Shown: positions 1 through 7,529 of the stretch, piece after piece
Position numbering within the stretch: the first letter of the stretch is position 1
Layout: each line of letters opens with the position of its first letter
Source: Treponema sp.
GTDB taxonomy: Bacteria; Spirochaetota; Spirochaetia; Treponematales; Breznakiellaceae
Direction: 5' to 3'
Assembly: GCA_031270205.1 (NCBI GenBank)
Contig: JAISYA010000168.1
Span: 1 to 8,730 of the forward strand
DNA: 8,730 nucleotides
Translations under genes and position numbers: made by a program
Notes under the pieces: generated by a model
Told to the model about the DNA's origin: nothing
Database searches by the model: none
Seen by the model: the letters and a program-made list of their open reading frames with translations, nothing else

Positions 1-1035
1 GTCTTTACCACCGGCATGACCGGCTATCCCCAGTCTTTGACGGACCCCAGTTACCGGGGGCAGATACTGGTGTCCACCTACCCCCTGGCGGGAAATTACG
101 GCGTGCCGGTTAAATCCAAAAGCGGCGAAGGCTTTTTTGACGGGCAGGGAATTCCGGTTCATTTTGAATCCGATCGCGTCCAGGTTTCCGGCTTTGTGGT
201 TTCGGAAATCTGCGAGGCGCCGAGCCATTTCACTTCGGGCTGTACGCTTTCCGCCTGGCTTGAAAAGGGAAACGTGCCGGGCGTTTTCGGTATTGATACC
301 AGGGCGCTGACCGCGCGCCTGCGGGAACGGGGCGTAATGCGCGGAAAAATTCTCGTTGAGGGCGGCAGGGACATTACGATTGATTCGGGCCTGGCGCTAA
401 ACCCGGTGGCTGATGTTTCCTGTGGGGAGGTGAAGACTTTTCTTCCCGCGGACACGGCGGGCAAAAACGGCAAGAGGCTTAAAATACTGTTGATTGACTG
501 CGGGGCCAAGGCGAATATTTTCCGCTGTTTATTGGCGCGTAACGTTGAAGTGATACGGGCGCCCTGGAATTACGACACGGGCGCCGTTGATTACGACGGC
601 CTTTTTTTGTCAAACGGCCCGGGCGATCCGAAAGACTGCGGCAAAACCATCGCGGCGGTCAGGAAGGCTTTTACCCTGGGTAAACCAATTTTCGGAATCT
701 GTTTGGGAAACCAGATCATGGCCCTGGCTGCGGGGGCCGACACCTATAAACTTCCCTATGGGCACCGGGGGCAGAACCAGCCCTGCATTGAAACCGGTAC
801 GGGGCGCTGCTATATCACCAGCCAGAACCACGGCTACGCGGTACGGAACGATACCCTGCCAAAAGGCTGGGAAGCATGGTTCGTCAACGCCAACGACGGC
901 ACTATCGAGGGAATACGTTCAACCATGCATCCTTTTTCGGCGGTACAGTTCCATCCTGAGGGCTGTCCGGGGCCGAGGGACACTGAATTCCTCATCGACC
1001 GGTTTATTGCCCAGGTGAAGGAGCGTGTAAAATGA
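1..1035 (+). CDS. carA: Carbamoyl phosphate synthase small subunit (5'-truncated by window edge)
   Basis: This is the glutaminase subunit of carbamoyl phosphate synthase. It hydrolyses glutamine and passes ammonia through a tunnel to CarB, feeding pyrimidine and arginine synthesis in the cytoplasm. The reading frame is already open at base 1 and reads VFTTGMTGYPQSLTDPSYRG, which is typical CarA sequence starting some 30 residues into the protein. The ATG at 16 is therefore internal, not the start. An N-terminal CarA domain fills about the first 150 codons, followed by a class I glutamine amidotransferase domain. The nucleophile is Cys in GICLGNQ (TGT at 700-702). The His and Glu of the triad are in FHPEG (codons at 952-954 and 958-960). 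The motifs YPxxLTDPSYRGQI and TYPLxGNYGVP resemble Bacteroidetes and eukaryotic CAD-type subunits. Its stop overlaps the carB start by four bases (ATGA at 1032-1035), implying translational coupling. No promoter is visible because the upstream region is outside the window. Identity is near certain. Confidence 0.96.
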   Translation, partial: VFTTGMTGYPQSLTDPSYRGQILVSTYPLAGNYGVPVKSKSGEGFFDGQGIPVHFESDRVQVSGFVVSEICEAPSHFTSGCTLSAWLEKGNVPGVFGIDTRALTARLRERGVMRGKILVEGGRDITIDSGLALNPVADVSCGEVKTFLPADTAGKNGKRLKILLIDCGAKANIFRCLLARNVEVIRAPWNYDTGAVDYDGLFLSNGPGDPKDCGKTIAAVRKAFTLGKPIFGICLGNQIMALAAGADTYKLPYGHRGQNQPCIETGTGRCYITSQNHGYAVRNDTLPKGWEAWFVNANDGTIEGIRSTMHPFSAVQFHPEGCPGPRDTEFLIDRFIAQVKERVK

Positions 1036-4000
1036 ATACGGCAAAGCGGGACCTCCCCCGGAAGATCCTGGTGTTAGGCTCCGGCGGCCTAAAAATAGGG
1101 CAGGCAGGGGAATTTGACTATTCCGGCTCACAGGCGCTCAAGGCCCTGCGGGAAGAGGGAATTACAACGGTTCTTATTAACCCCAATATCGCCACGATTC
1201 AGACCAGCGAGGGTATGGCGGATTCCACGTACTTCCTGCCGGTAACCCCTGAGTATGTGCGGCAGGTTATTGAGAAGGAAAAGCCCGACGGGATGCTCCT
1301 CTCCTTTGGCGGGCAGACGGCCCTTAACTGCGGCGTCGCCCTGGACCGGGACGGCGTCCTGTATAAATACGGGGTGAAGGTACTGGGCACTCCGGTGAAA
1401 ACCATAGAGGACACTGAGGACCGCCGGCGTTTTGTGAACCGCTTAAATGAGATCGGCGCGCTTACCCCCCGGAGTATCGCGGCCAACGATACGGATTCCG
1501 CGGTTCTGGCGGCAAAGGATATCGGCTATCCGGTGATGGCCAGAGCCGCCTACGCCCTTGGCGGCGCAGGATCGGGCATCTGCCGCAACGAGGCCGAATT
1601 GCGGCGCAGGTGTGATCGGGTCTTTGCCAAAACGAGCGAGGTGAACGCTTCGGGACAGGTGCTGGTGGAGGAATGGCTCGGCGGCTGGAAAGAGATTGAG
1701 TACGAAGTGGTGCGCGACGCGTTTGACAACTGCGTCACGGTTTGTAATATGGAAAACTTTGATCCCCTGGGGATTCATACCGGGGAAAGTATCGTTGTCG
1801 CCCCGTCCCAGACCCTCACCGATTCCGAATACCACAAACTCAGGAAAATCGCCATTGACGTTATACGTCATTTAGGCATAGTGGGTGAATGCAATATCCA
1901 GTACGCCCTTGATCCGCTTTCCGATGATTACCGCATCATTGAGGTTAACGCCCGCCTTTCCCGCAGCTCCGCGCTGGCCTCCAAAGCCACCGGTTATCCT
2001 TTAGCGTTTGTGGCGGCAAAACTCGCCCTGGGCTATTCCCTCATTGCTATTGAAAACCGGATCACCCGGATAACGAAATCCTGCTTTGAGCCCGCGCTCG
2101 ATTACATCGTCGTAAAAGCGCCCCGCTGGGATTTGTCAAAATTCAAGAACGTGGATCTCCGCATCGGCTCGGAAATGAAGTCGGTCGGCGAGGTAATGTC
2201 CATCGGGCGGAGTTTTGAGGAGGCGTTACAGAAAGCCCTGCGCATGACCGGCGTAGGCGCGCCGGGCCTTGCCGGAGAGGACGTCCTGTGCGGCGGGAGT
2301 TTTTCCGCCGGCGCGGAATTCGGCGGCGGGAAAAAAAGCAAAAGCAACGCGAAAAAGGCCGCGTCCAAAAAGAAAGGCGATATAGCCGCCAAAATCCGCG
2401 ACGCCCTCTCAAAGCCCACGGACAGGCGGATATTTGTAATTTACCGCGCCCTTGCCGAAGGCTGGAGCGTTGAGAAAATTCACAGGCTCACGAAAATCGA
2501 CCAATGGTTTTTGCATAAAATCGCCAACGCGCTGGAAACGGAAAACGCCCTGCGCGCCTTTGACAGAACAGCCGCTATTGACCGCGACCTGCTCGCCGCC
2601 GCCAAGCGCCTGGGTTTTTCAGACGCGCGCATCGGGGAGTTTACCGGCTTTTCCGAGACGGAAGTCCGCAAGCTGCGGGAGGAATATCGCATCAGGCCGG
2701 CCGTCAAGCAAATCGACACGCTGGCCGCGGAGTACCCCGCCAAAACCAACTACCTGTACATGACTTACGGCGCGGCCGGTTCCAAACCACCGGGGCTGGG
2801 CAGCTCGGGCATTCCCGCAGACGACGTGAGTCCGGCGGGGCGCGGCGTAATGGTACTCGGCTCCGGCGCTTACCGCATCGGGAGCAGCGTCGAATTCGAC
2901 TGGTGCTGCGTGAACGCTGTCGAGACCGCCCGTAAACTGGGGCGTTACTCGATCATGGTGAACTGCAACCCCGAAACGGTTTCCACCGATTACGACATGT
3001 GCGACCGGCTCTATTTTGAGGAACTGTCTCTGGAGCGGATTCTGGATATTTACGAGCGGGAGCGGCCGGACGGAATCATTCTCTCCATGGGCGGACAAAT
3101 CCCCAACAACCTCGCAACCAGGCTCTTCGAGGCGGGGACGGTGATCTACGGGACCAGCCCCCAGTCAATCGACATGGCAGAGGACCGTAATAAATTTTCC
3201 GCCCTCCTCGACAAACAGGGAATCGAGCAGCCGGAATGGAAGGAACTGACCGATCTCGCCTCGGCAAAGGCCTTTGCAGCCGAAGCCGGCTATCCGGTGC
3301 TGATACGTCCGAGTTACGTGCTGTCAGGCGCGGCGATGAACGTCGCCTGGGACGATCAAAGCCTCGAACAATTTTTAAGCCTCGCATCGGATGTTTCCGC
3401 CGAGCATCCGGTGGTCATCTCCAAATTCATTGAAAATTCCAAAGAAATTGAAATTGACGCCGTGGCCAGACGGGGGGAGATTCTCTTTCACGCGATTACC
3501 GAGCATATTGAAAACGCCGGTGTCCATTCAGGCGACGCCACAGTGGTGCTTCCCGCCCAGCGTCTGTATATCGAAACCATCAGGAAGATCCGCCGCATCA
3601 GCGAACAGATCTCCGGGGCGCTGGATATTACCGGCCCCTTTAACATCCAGTTTCTGGCCCAGCGCAACCGCGTCCGCGTCATAGAGTGTAACCTCCGCGC
3701 CAGCCGGAGTTTTCCCTTCTGTTCAAAAGTGAGCAGGGTAAACATGATCGAACTGGCGGTCAAGGCCATGTTGGACGAACCGGTACAGCGGGCGTCCCTT
3801 TCCGCCCTGGATTTGGAATGGGTGGGGGTAAAGGCGGCGCAGTTCAGCTACTCCCGCCTCCACGGCGCCGACCCCGTTTCCGGCGTGGAGATGGCTTCCA
3901 CCGGCGAAGTGGGCTGTATCGGTACCGACCTTTCCGACGCCTTCCTCAAGGCCCTGCTCTCCGTCGGCTACCGGATTCCCAAAAAGCGAATACTCCTTTC

Positions 4001-4418
4001 CACCGGCCCCATTGAGGATAAACTCGACTTCCTTGACTCGGCCCGCAAACTCGTGGAGATGGGTTACACGCTTTTCGGTTCACGGGGCACGGCGAAATTC
4101 CTCGCGTCAAACGGCGTTCCGGTAAAGGCCCTTAACTGGCCCCTGGAATCCAGGGAGCCGAACATCGCCGGATACATAAAGCGCCGGGAAGTGGACATGA
4201 TCATCAACATCCCCAAAAACAACCGGGAAACAGAACTGAAAAACGATTACATCATCCGCCGCATGGCGGTGGACTTTGACATTCCGCTTTTTACCAACAT
4301 CAAAGTCGCGCGGGAATTTATCGACGCCCTTGTTGACGCGGGGAAAAGGGCCGCTTCCGGCGGCAAAACTTCCGGGTCTGCGGCGCTGGAGATTAAGGCT
4401 TGGGAGGAATACCGGTAA
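1032..4418 (+). CDS. carB: Carbamoyl phosphate synthase large subunit
   Basis: This subunit makes carbamoyl phosphate from bicarbonate, ammonia (from CarA) and two ATP. It is 1128 residues, longer than the usual bacterial 1060-1080. Two homologous halves are visible. In the first ATP-grasp half, Arg171 precedes the glycine-rich loop (YALGGAGSG), with metal ligands Glu304 and Asn306 in EVNARLSRSSA. An oligomerisation region covers about 450-575. The second ATP-grasp half has Arg759 in RPSYVLSGAAMNV and Glu885/Asn887 in IECNLRASRSFPF. A C-terminal MGS-like allosteric domain spans about 984-1105. The start is fixed by the ATGA overlap with carA and by MNTAKRDLPRKILVLGSGGL matching the family N-terminus. 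Wording such as DPLGIHTGESIVVAPSQTL, SSVEFDWCCVNAVET and the C-terminal IKAWEEYR follows the Bacteroidetes/CAD type. Two additions stand out: a lysine-rich stretch at about residues 416-450, and a longer Gly/Pro/Ser linker at 581-604 between the halves. The C-terminus is complete although the gene ends against a decayed convergent gene. Confidence 0.97.
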   Translation: MNTAKRDLPRKILVLGSGGLKIGQAGEFDYSGSQALKALREEGITTVLINPNIATIQTSEGMADSTYFLPVTPEYVRQVIEKEKPDGMLLSFGGQTALNCGVALDRDGVLYKYGVKVLGTPVKTIEDTEDRRRFVNRLNEIGALTPRSIAANDTDSAVLAAKDIGYPVMARAAYALGGAGSGICRNEAELRRRCDRVFAKTSEVNASGQVLVEEWLGGWKEIEYEVVRDAFDNCVTVCNMENFDPLGIHTGESIVVAPSQTLTDSEYHKLRKIAIDVIRHLGIVGECNIQYALDPLSDDYRIIEVNARLSRSSALASKATGYPLAFVAAKLALGYSLIAIENRITRITKSCFEPALDYIVVKAPRWDLSKFKNVDLRIGSEMKSVGEVMSIGRSFEEALQKALRMTGVGAPGLAGEDVLCGGSFSAGAEFGGGKKSKSNAKKAASKKKGDIAAKIRDALSKPTDRRIFVIYRALAEGWSVEKIHRLTKIDQWFLHKIANALETENALRAFDRTAAIDRDLLAAAKRLGFSDARIGEFTGFSETEVRKLREEYRIRPAVKQIDTLAAEYPAKTNYLYMTYGAAGSKPPGLGSSGIPADDVSPAGRGVMVLGSGAYRIGSSVEFDWCCVNAVETARKLGRYSIMVNCNPETVSTDYDMCDRLYFEELSLERILDIYERERPDGIILSMGGQIPNNLATRLFEAGTVIYGTSPQSIDMAEDRNKFSALLDKQGIEQPEWKELTDLASAKAFAAEAGYPVLIRPSYVLSGAAMNVAWDDQSLEQFLSLASDVSAEHPVVISKFIENSKEIEIDAVARRGEILFHAITEHIENAGVHSGDATVVLPAQRLYIETIRKIRRISEQISGALDITGPFNIQFLAQRNRVRVIECNLRASRSFPFCSKVSRVNMIELAVKAMLDEPVQRASLSALDLEWVGVKAAQFSYSRLHGADPVSGVEMASTGEVGCIGTDLSDAFLKALLSVGYRIPKKRILLSTGPIEDKLDFLDSARKLVEMGYTLFGSRGTAKFLASNGVPVKALNWPLESREPNIAGYIKRREVDMIINIPKNNRETELKNDYIIRRMAVDFDIPLFTNIKVAREFIDALVDAGKRAASGGKTSGSAALEIKAWEEYR

Positions 4419-4421
4419 AGC

Positions 4422-4435
4422 GTGGAAATTTCCAC
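4422..4435. repeat. 14-bp perfect palindrome just after carB
   Basis: The sequence GTGGAAATTTCCAC is its own reverse complement and begins three bases after the carB stop codon. As RNA it could form only a five-pair stem with an AATT loop, and there is no T-tract after it on either strand, so it is a weak terminator candidate. It lies in the junction between the convergent carB and phnL/PHP units. It could also be a chance palindrome or a protein-binding site. No clear intrinsic terminator was found anywhere in 4419-4516. Confidence 0.3.
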
Positions 4436-4516
4436 TACACAAAAACCGGGGGCGAACTTGATTGTCCGGTACGTGTTCTCACTTTTCCTCCCGGAACAGG
4501 CAATGAGCCGCCTCGG

Positions 4517-4609
4517 GGCAAGGCCCAGGGTCTTGGCAAAACAGACCAGCCGGGAAACGGTCATGGAGCCGTCGGACCAGGCGCTGTGGAGGTGCAGATC
4601 AACTTTCAT
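4517..4609 (-). pseudogene. Remnant of a PHP-family metallophosphoesterase gene
   Basis: The ATG at 4609-4607 overlaps the phnL stop as ATGA, the mark of a translationally coupled operon gene. A purine-rich GAGGAG lies 11 bases upstream (4621-4626). The peptide begins MKVDLHLHSAWSDGS and continues to AKTLGLA at residue 31. This is the classic PHP N-terminus, with the metal-binding HxH (His6, His8) and the SDG motif. At that point a PHP protein should continue with a TDHD motif and about 200 more residues holding the other metal ligands. None is present. The frame stays open as far as 4247, but that part has no PHP character and runs antisense through the 3' end of carB. In a shifted frame a short tail reads PEAAHCLFREEK and stops at 4479-4481, which might be the end of the lost gene, but this is speculative. 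The PHP enzyme Elen0235 of Eggerthella lenta degrades the cyclic ribose phosphate made by C-P lyase, the job of PhnP in E. coli. I infer this was the equivalent here and is now non-functional. Confidence 0.7.
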
Positions 4610-5325
4610 GTTGAGAATAGCTCCTCTTCATCAACATCACAATAACCGCCTTTTTGTAAATCGTAACGCCGGTCCGAAAGCGCACGCAGCGCGTCATGGT
4701 CGTGGAACACGCCGACCATTGCGGCGCCTTCCGCTTTGAGGGCCAGGATCATTTCCATGATCCGTTCCTTGTAGCCCTTGTCAAGGGAAGCGGTGGGTTC
4801 ATCCAGCAGCAGCAGCCGGGGTTTGGTGATGATCGCGTGGAGAATGTTGAGCCGCTGTTTTTCACCGCCGGAAAAAGTTGAGGGGTACATGTTCCAGAGG
4901 GTTTTGCCAAGGCCCGCCTGGGACAGCATACTGCGGGCCCTGTCAAGGGCTTCTTCGTGGTCAACGCCCCGGCTGGTCAGCGGCTCAATGAGGGTTTCAA
5001 GGGCGGAGACCCGTGGCATGACGCGAAAGAACTGCGACACATAACCAATCTCGCCGCGGCGCAGACTGAGTATCTCCCAATCACCGGCGGCGGCAAGATC
5101 AACTGTGGAGCCGTTTTTTGCGGTATAGAGAATTTTCCCCGCGCTGGGAAGATAAGTGCGGTAGACGCATTTGAGGAGCGAGCTTTTCCCTGTCCCCGAG
5201 GGGCCGGTAAGGGCAAGGAGGGAACCGGCGGAAGTTTCAAAGGAGACTCCGGCAAAACCGGGAATCACCACGCCGCCGCGGATGTACATGGTAAAATTTT
5301 TGGAAAGGTTTTTAACCTTCAGCAT
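4606..5325 (-). CDS. phnL: C-P lyase system ATP-binding protein PhnL
   Basis: This is an ABC-type ATPase that works with the C-P lyase core complex rather than as a transporter subunit. In published E. coli structures a PhnK/PhnL pair sits on the PhnGHIJ core, and PhnL is also linked to the step that attaches phosphonate to the ribose of a nucleotide. The 239-residue protein shows Walker A GPSGTGKS (41-48), a Q-loop at Gln98 in GYVSQFFRVMPRVSALE, the ABC signature STFSGGEKQR (149-158), Walker B LLLLDEP (171-177) and the switch histidine His208 in GVFHDHD. The Q-loop and FHD wording are specific to PhnL compared with other ABC ATPases. No membrane partner gene is nearby. Its ATG overlaps the phnM stop by seven bases (ATGCTGA, 5319-5325). 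Its own stop overlaps the start of the PHP remnant. It comes after phnM instead of before it as in E. coli. Confidence 0.94.
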   Translation of the reverse strand: MLKVKNLSKNFTMYIRGGVVIPGFAGVSFETSAGSLLALTGPSGTGKSSLLKCVYRTYLPSAGKILYTAKNGSTVDLAAAGDWEILSLRRGEIGYVSQFFRVMPRVSALETLIEPLTSRGVDHEEALDRARSMLSQAGLGKTLWNMYPSTFSGGEKQRLNILHAIITKPRLLLLDEPTASLDKGYKERIMEMILALKAEGAAMVGVFHDHDALRALSDRRYDLQKGGYCDVDEEELFST

Positions 5326-6536
5326 GATTCTCCGTCTCCGATACGGTACTCAAATTGCAGGGCAGCGCGCCCGTTGATAAAACATTTGTACACCATGGGG
5401 CGGTTATGTATTTTGCGGACCACGAGGAGGTCGGCTTTTTTCCCCGCCTCTACCGTGCCGTAATCCGCGTCTATTCCCATTGCCTTTGCGGGGTTAAGGG
5501 TAAGCATACGCACCGCGGCGGGGAGGGACAGGATGCCCTCTTCCTCCAGTTTGAAGGCGGAATGCAGCAGCGAAGCCGGGTAATAATCGGAACAAAGAAT
5601 ATCCGCGGCGCCTTCGCGGATTGCCTCCAGCGCGGAAAGATTCCCCGAATGACTGCCGCCGAGCATCACGTTGGGAGCGCCTACCACAACGAGTATTCCT
5701 TCGTCATGCGCTTTTTTTGCCACGCCAAGCTCAATGGGAAACTCGGAAATTGTTACGCCGTATTCGGTTTTCATCAGCGCAAGTTTTTCCACCGTGTCGT
5801 CATCGTGGGAAGCCAGGGGGATGCTGCGTTCGCGGGCCAGAGCCGCAAGACGTTTGAGCATTTCGCGGGAGGCGACGGGTTTGCTTTTGGCCTCGGCCAT
5901 AATATCATCCATTGTTTTATCGCTGCACTCAGCGGCCCAGGTGGTGTAGGATTTGGCGTATATTTCCAGATCGCGGTACTGCCCCTGGCCGGGGGTGTGA
6001 TCCATAAACGAAAGTTCATGTACCACGCCGCTCTTCAACAGTTCCACCAAATAATCGTATACGTTGAGATTGTCGATCTCGTAACGGGCGTGAAAGCGGT
6101 GGCGGATCAGGTGATAACCTTCATGGAAATCCTTGATGTAAGCGGCCAGGCGTTCCAGGTTTTCTTTGGTGCGGAAACTGTGTTTGCCGGAAATACCGCC
6201 GCCGTTCATCAGCGAAAGGGAATGGTAGATCGTGGTAACGCCGTGGCTCAAAAGCTGCTTTTCCGCTTCCCGCAGGCCGGTCTCAAAATCCATAAGGCAG
6301 GTGGGCCGGGGCTGAATAATTCCTTCTATATAATCGGAATGAATATCAATAAAACCCGGCATGATATAGCCGCCCCCGGCGTCAAAGTAGAGCATTTCTT
6401 CCCCGCCCTTGTCGTAACTATTCAGTGCGTCCATTGGGAGAATCGAAAGAATGCGATCCTCCCGAATGATGACCGCATGATGCGGCAAAAGCGCGTCGGG
6501 CCCTACCACGGCGGCGTTAAAAATACATTTACACAT
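5319..6536 (-). CDS. phnM: Alpha-D-ribose 1-methylphosphonate 5-triphosphate diphosphatase PhnM
   Basis: PhnM is an amidohydrolase-superfamily enzyme that removes pyrophosphate from ribose 1-phosphonate 5-triphosphate, giving the 5-phosphate that PhnJ cleaves. The protein has 405 residues, slightly longer than the E. coli enzyme (about 380). Its beta-strand 1 motif is PGFIDIHSD with HxD (His66, Asp68) where most amidohydrolases have HxH. This substitution is characteristic of PhnM. Other likely metal or catalytic residues are His180 in FMDHTPGQGQY, His244 in ASHDDDT and Asp317 in LCSDYYPASLL. The stretch GAPNVMLGGSHSGN (286-299) is also a PhnM hallmark. The ATG at 6536 is supported by an AGGA six bases upstream that overlaps the TAG stop of phnK. 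The intergenic gap is only eight bases. It overlaps phnL downstream. Nothing suggests decay. Confidence 0.95.
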   Translation of the reverse strand: MCKCIFNAAVVGPDALLPHHAVIIREDRILSILPMDALNSYDKGGEEMLYFDAGGGYIMPGFIDIHSDYIEGIIQPRPTCLMDFETGLREAEKQLLSHGVTTIYHSLSLMNGGGISGKHSFRTKENLERLAAYIKDFHEGYHLIRHRFHARYEIDNLNVYDYLVELLKSGVVHELSFMDHTPGQGQYRDLEIYAKSYTTWAAECSDKTMDDIMAEAKSKPVASREMLKRLAALARERSIPLASHDDDTVEKLALMKTEYGVTISEFPIELGVAKKAHDEGILVVVGAPNVMLGGSHSGNLSALEAIREGAADILCSDYYPASLLHSAFKLEEEGILSLPAAVRMLTLNPAKAMGIDADYGTVEAGKKADLLVVRKIHNRPMVYKCFINGRAALQFEYRIGDGESC

Positions 6537-6544
6537 AACGGTTC

Positions 6545-7390
6545 CTATAAAAGCGAATTGACCAGAGTCTGGGTATAAATGTGCTGAGGGTCCTCCATGA
6601 TCTGATCGGTGATCCCTTCCTCTATAATGCGTCCGTCCAGCATGACCACCGTACGATCCGAGAGCATGCGCACCACCGCAAGATCGTGGCTCACTACAAT
6701 CATGGTTACGCCGAATTCGCGCTGAATATTTTTCACCAGATCGAGTACCCGCGCCTGCACGGAAAGATCGAGGCCGGTGCTTACTTCGTCCAGGAGCAGT
6801 ACCGGCGGATTGTTTGCCACCGCCTTGGCGATCTGCACCCGCTGTTGCATACCCCCGGAAAAATTCCGGGGCGGTTCCTTGACCCGGCTTACCGGTACCT
6901 CAATATGTTCCAGAAGCCCCGCGGTACGGGCCATCATGGAAGCCACGTTCCGGTTTCCCGCGGCGATGAGTTTTTCCGCCACATTGGCCCCCGCGGAAAA
7001 GTGCATCCGCAGTCCAAGGTGGGGATTCTGGTACACCATGCCCAGAAGCCGGTTGCGGATATGCTTGCGCTGCTGGAGGCTTGCGGTAAAAATGTTTTTT
7101 TCACCCCCTTGGTAACAGCCCAGGTAATAAGTCCCCGAGACGGGATCGCTGTCCAGATACAGGGCTTTCATCAGTGTGGTTTTGCCCGAGCCGGATTCCC
7201 CCACCACGCCGAGGATCTCCCCTTCCCGCACCCTGAGCGAAATATTCCGGACGGCCCAGATGCTGCCGCAACGGGAACAGCGATTGCGTTCCATGTGAAC
7301 CACGGCGCTTTCGCTTTCCACGCAGCAGGGGCAGCCCGGCCCATGGCGCACTGTCAAATTGTCCAACCGCAGGGCAATATCATATTTCAT
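6545..7390 (-). CDS. phnK: C-P lyase system ATP-binding protein PhnK, with Cys-rich insertion
   Basis: PhnK is an ABC-type ATPase that docks on PhnJ in the C-P lyase complex and is needed for phosphonate use in vivo. Visible motifs are Walker A GESGSGKT (64-71), Gln121 in the Q-loop (MVYQNPHLGLR), signature NFSGGMQQR (176-184), Walker B LLLDE (198-202) and switch His235 in VVSHD. The phrases GLRMHFSAGANVAEKL and DPQHIYTQTLVNS match PhnK rather than generic oligopeptide ABC proteins. At 281 residues it is about 30 longer than E. coli PhnK (about 252). The extra length lies between the first beta strand and the AVRNISL strand, where residues 20-41 carry Cys20, Cys22, Cys23, Cys38 and Cys41 (CxCC-x14-CxxC). 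This looks like a small zinc-binding knuckle. The start is supported by AAGGA eight bases upstream (7399-7403). It is separated from phnJ by a structured 139-base gap. Confidence 0.94.
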   Translation of the reverse strand: MKYDIALRLDNLTVRHGPGCPCCVESESAVVHMERNRCSRCGSIWAVRNISLRVREGEILGVVGESGSGKTTLMKALYLDSDPVSGTYYLGCYQGGEKNIFTASLQQRKHIRNRLLGMVYQNPHLGLRMHFSAGANVAEKLIAAGNRNVASMMARTAGLLEHIEVPVSRVKEPPRNFSGGMQQRVQIAKAVANNPPVLLLDEVSTGLDLSVQARVLDLVKNIQREFGVTMIVVSHDLAVVRMLSDRTVVMLDGRIIEEGITDQIMEDPQHIYTQTLVNSLL

Positions 7391-7529
7391 GTCGTTTTTC
7401 CTTCTTTCCGCACCTTATTTGAAAGCCTGGTTTGATACCCCAAGGCAAGCTGCGCTTGCCAGGCTTGCCGCGCGGAGGCTCATTCGCCTTTGCGGTTTTA
7501 TATCGTCTGTTTTGGACAGAACACCAGGG
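7391..7529 (-). repeat. Structured phnJ-phnK spacer with nested inverted repeats
   Basis: The 139 bases between the phnJ stop and the phnK start contain no gene apart from the phnK ribosome binding site near 7399-7403. An eight-base inverted repeat, AAGCCTGG at 7423-7430 and CCAGGCTT at 7459-7466, encloses a tight hairpin of GGCAAGC (7444-7450), a TGC loop and GCTTGCC (7454-7460). A second copy of GCTTGCC at 7463-7469 could pair with the same GGCAAGC, so alternative folds are possible. No T-tract follows on the - strand, so this is not an ordinary terminator. It could be an intercistronic REP-like element or an mRNA-processing or stability element that sets PhnK levels relative to PhnJ. Confidence 0.5.

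Noticed and set aside
16..18. ATG at 16 as the carA start
   Set aside because: The frame is open before it, and the upstream codons VFTTG match the conserved CarA sequence that leads into MTGYP.
4247..4516. Continuation of the PHP remnant frame antisense to the carB 3' end as a 120-residue protein
   Set aside because: After residue 31 the sequence loses all PHP character and overlaps conserved carB coding sequence, so the extension is accidental.
5355..6578. Open frame of 407 codons on the + strand
   Set aside because: It is fully antisense to phnM, which has strong family motifs. The translation shows no domain and is a side effect of GC-rich codon use.
6581..7435. Open frame of 284 codons on the + strand
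   Set aside because: It is the shadow of phnK, whose ABC motifs are complete on the other strand. The + strand translation is unlike any known protein.
7391..7529. Riboswitch or CRISPR-like array in the phnJ-phnK gap
   Set aside because: Only one nested hairpin and a single short repeated heptamer are present. There is no regular repeat-spacer pattern and no known riboswitch core.
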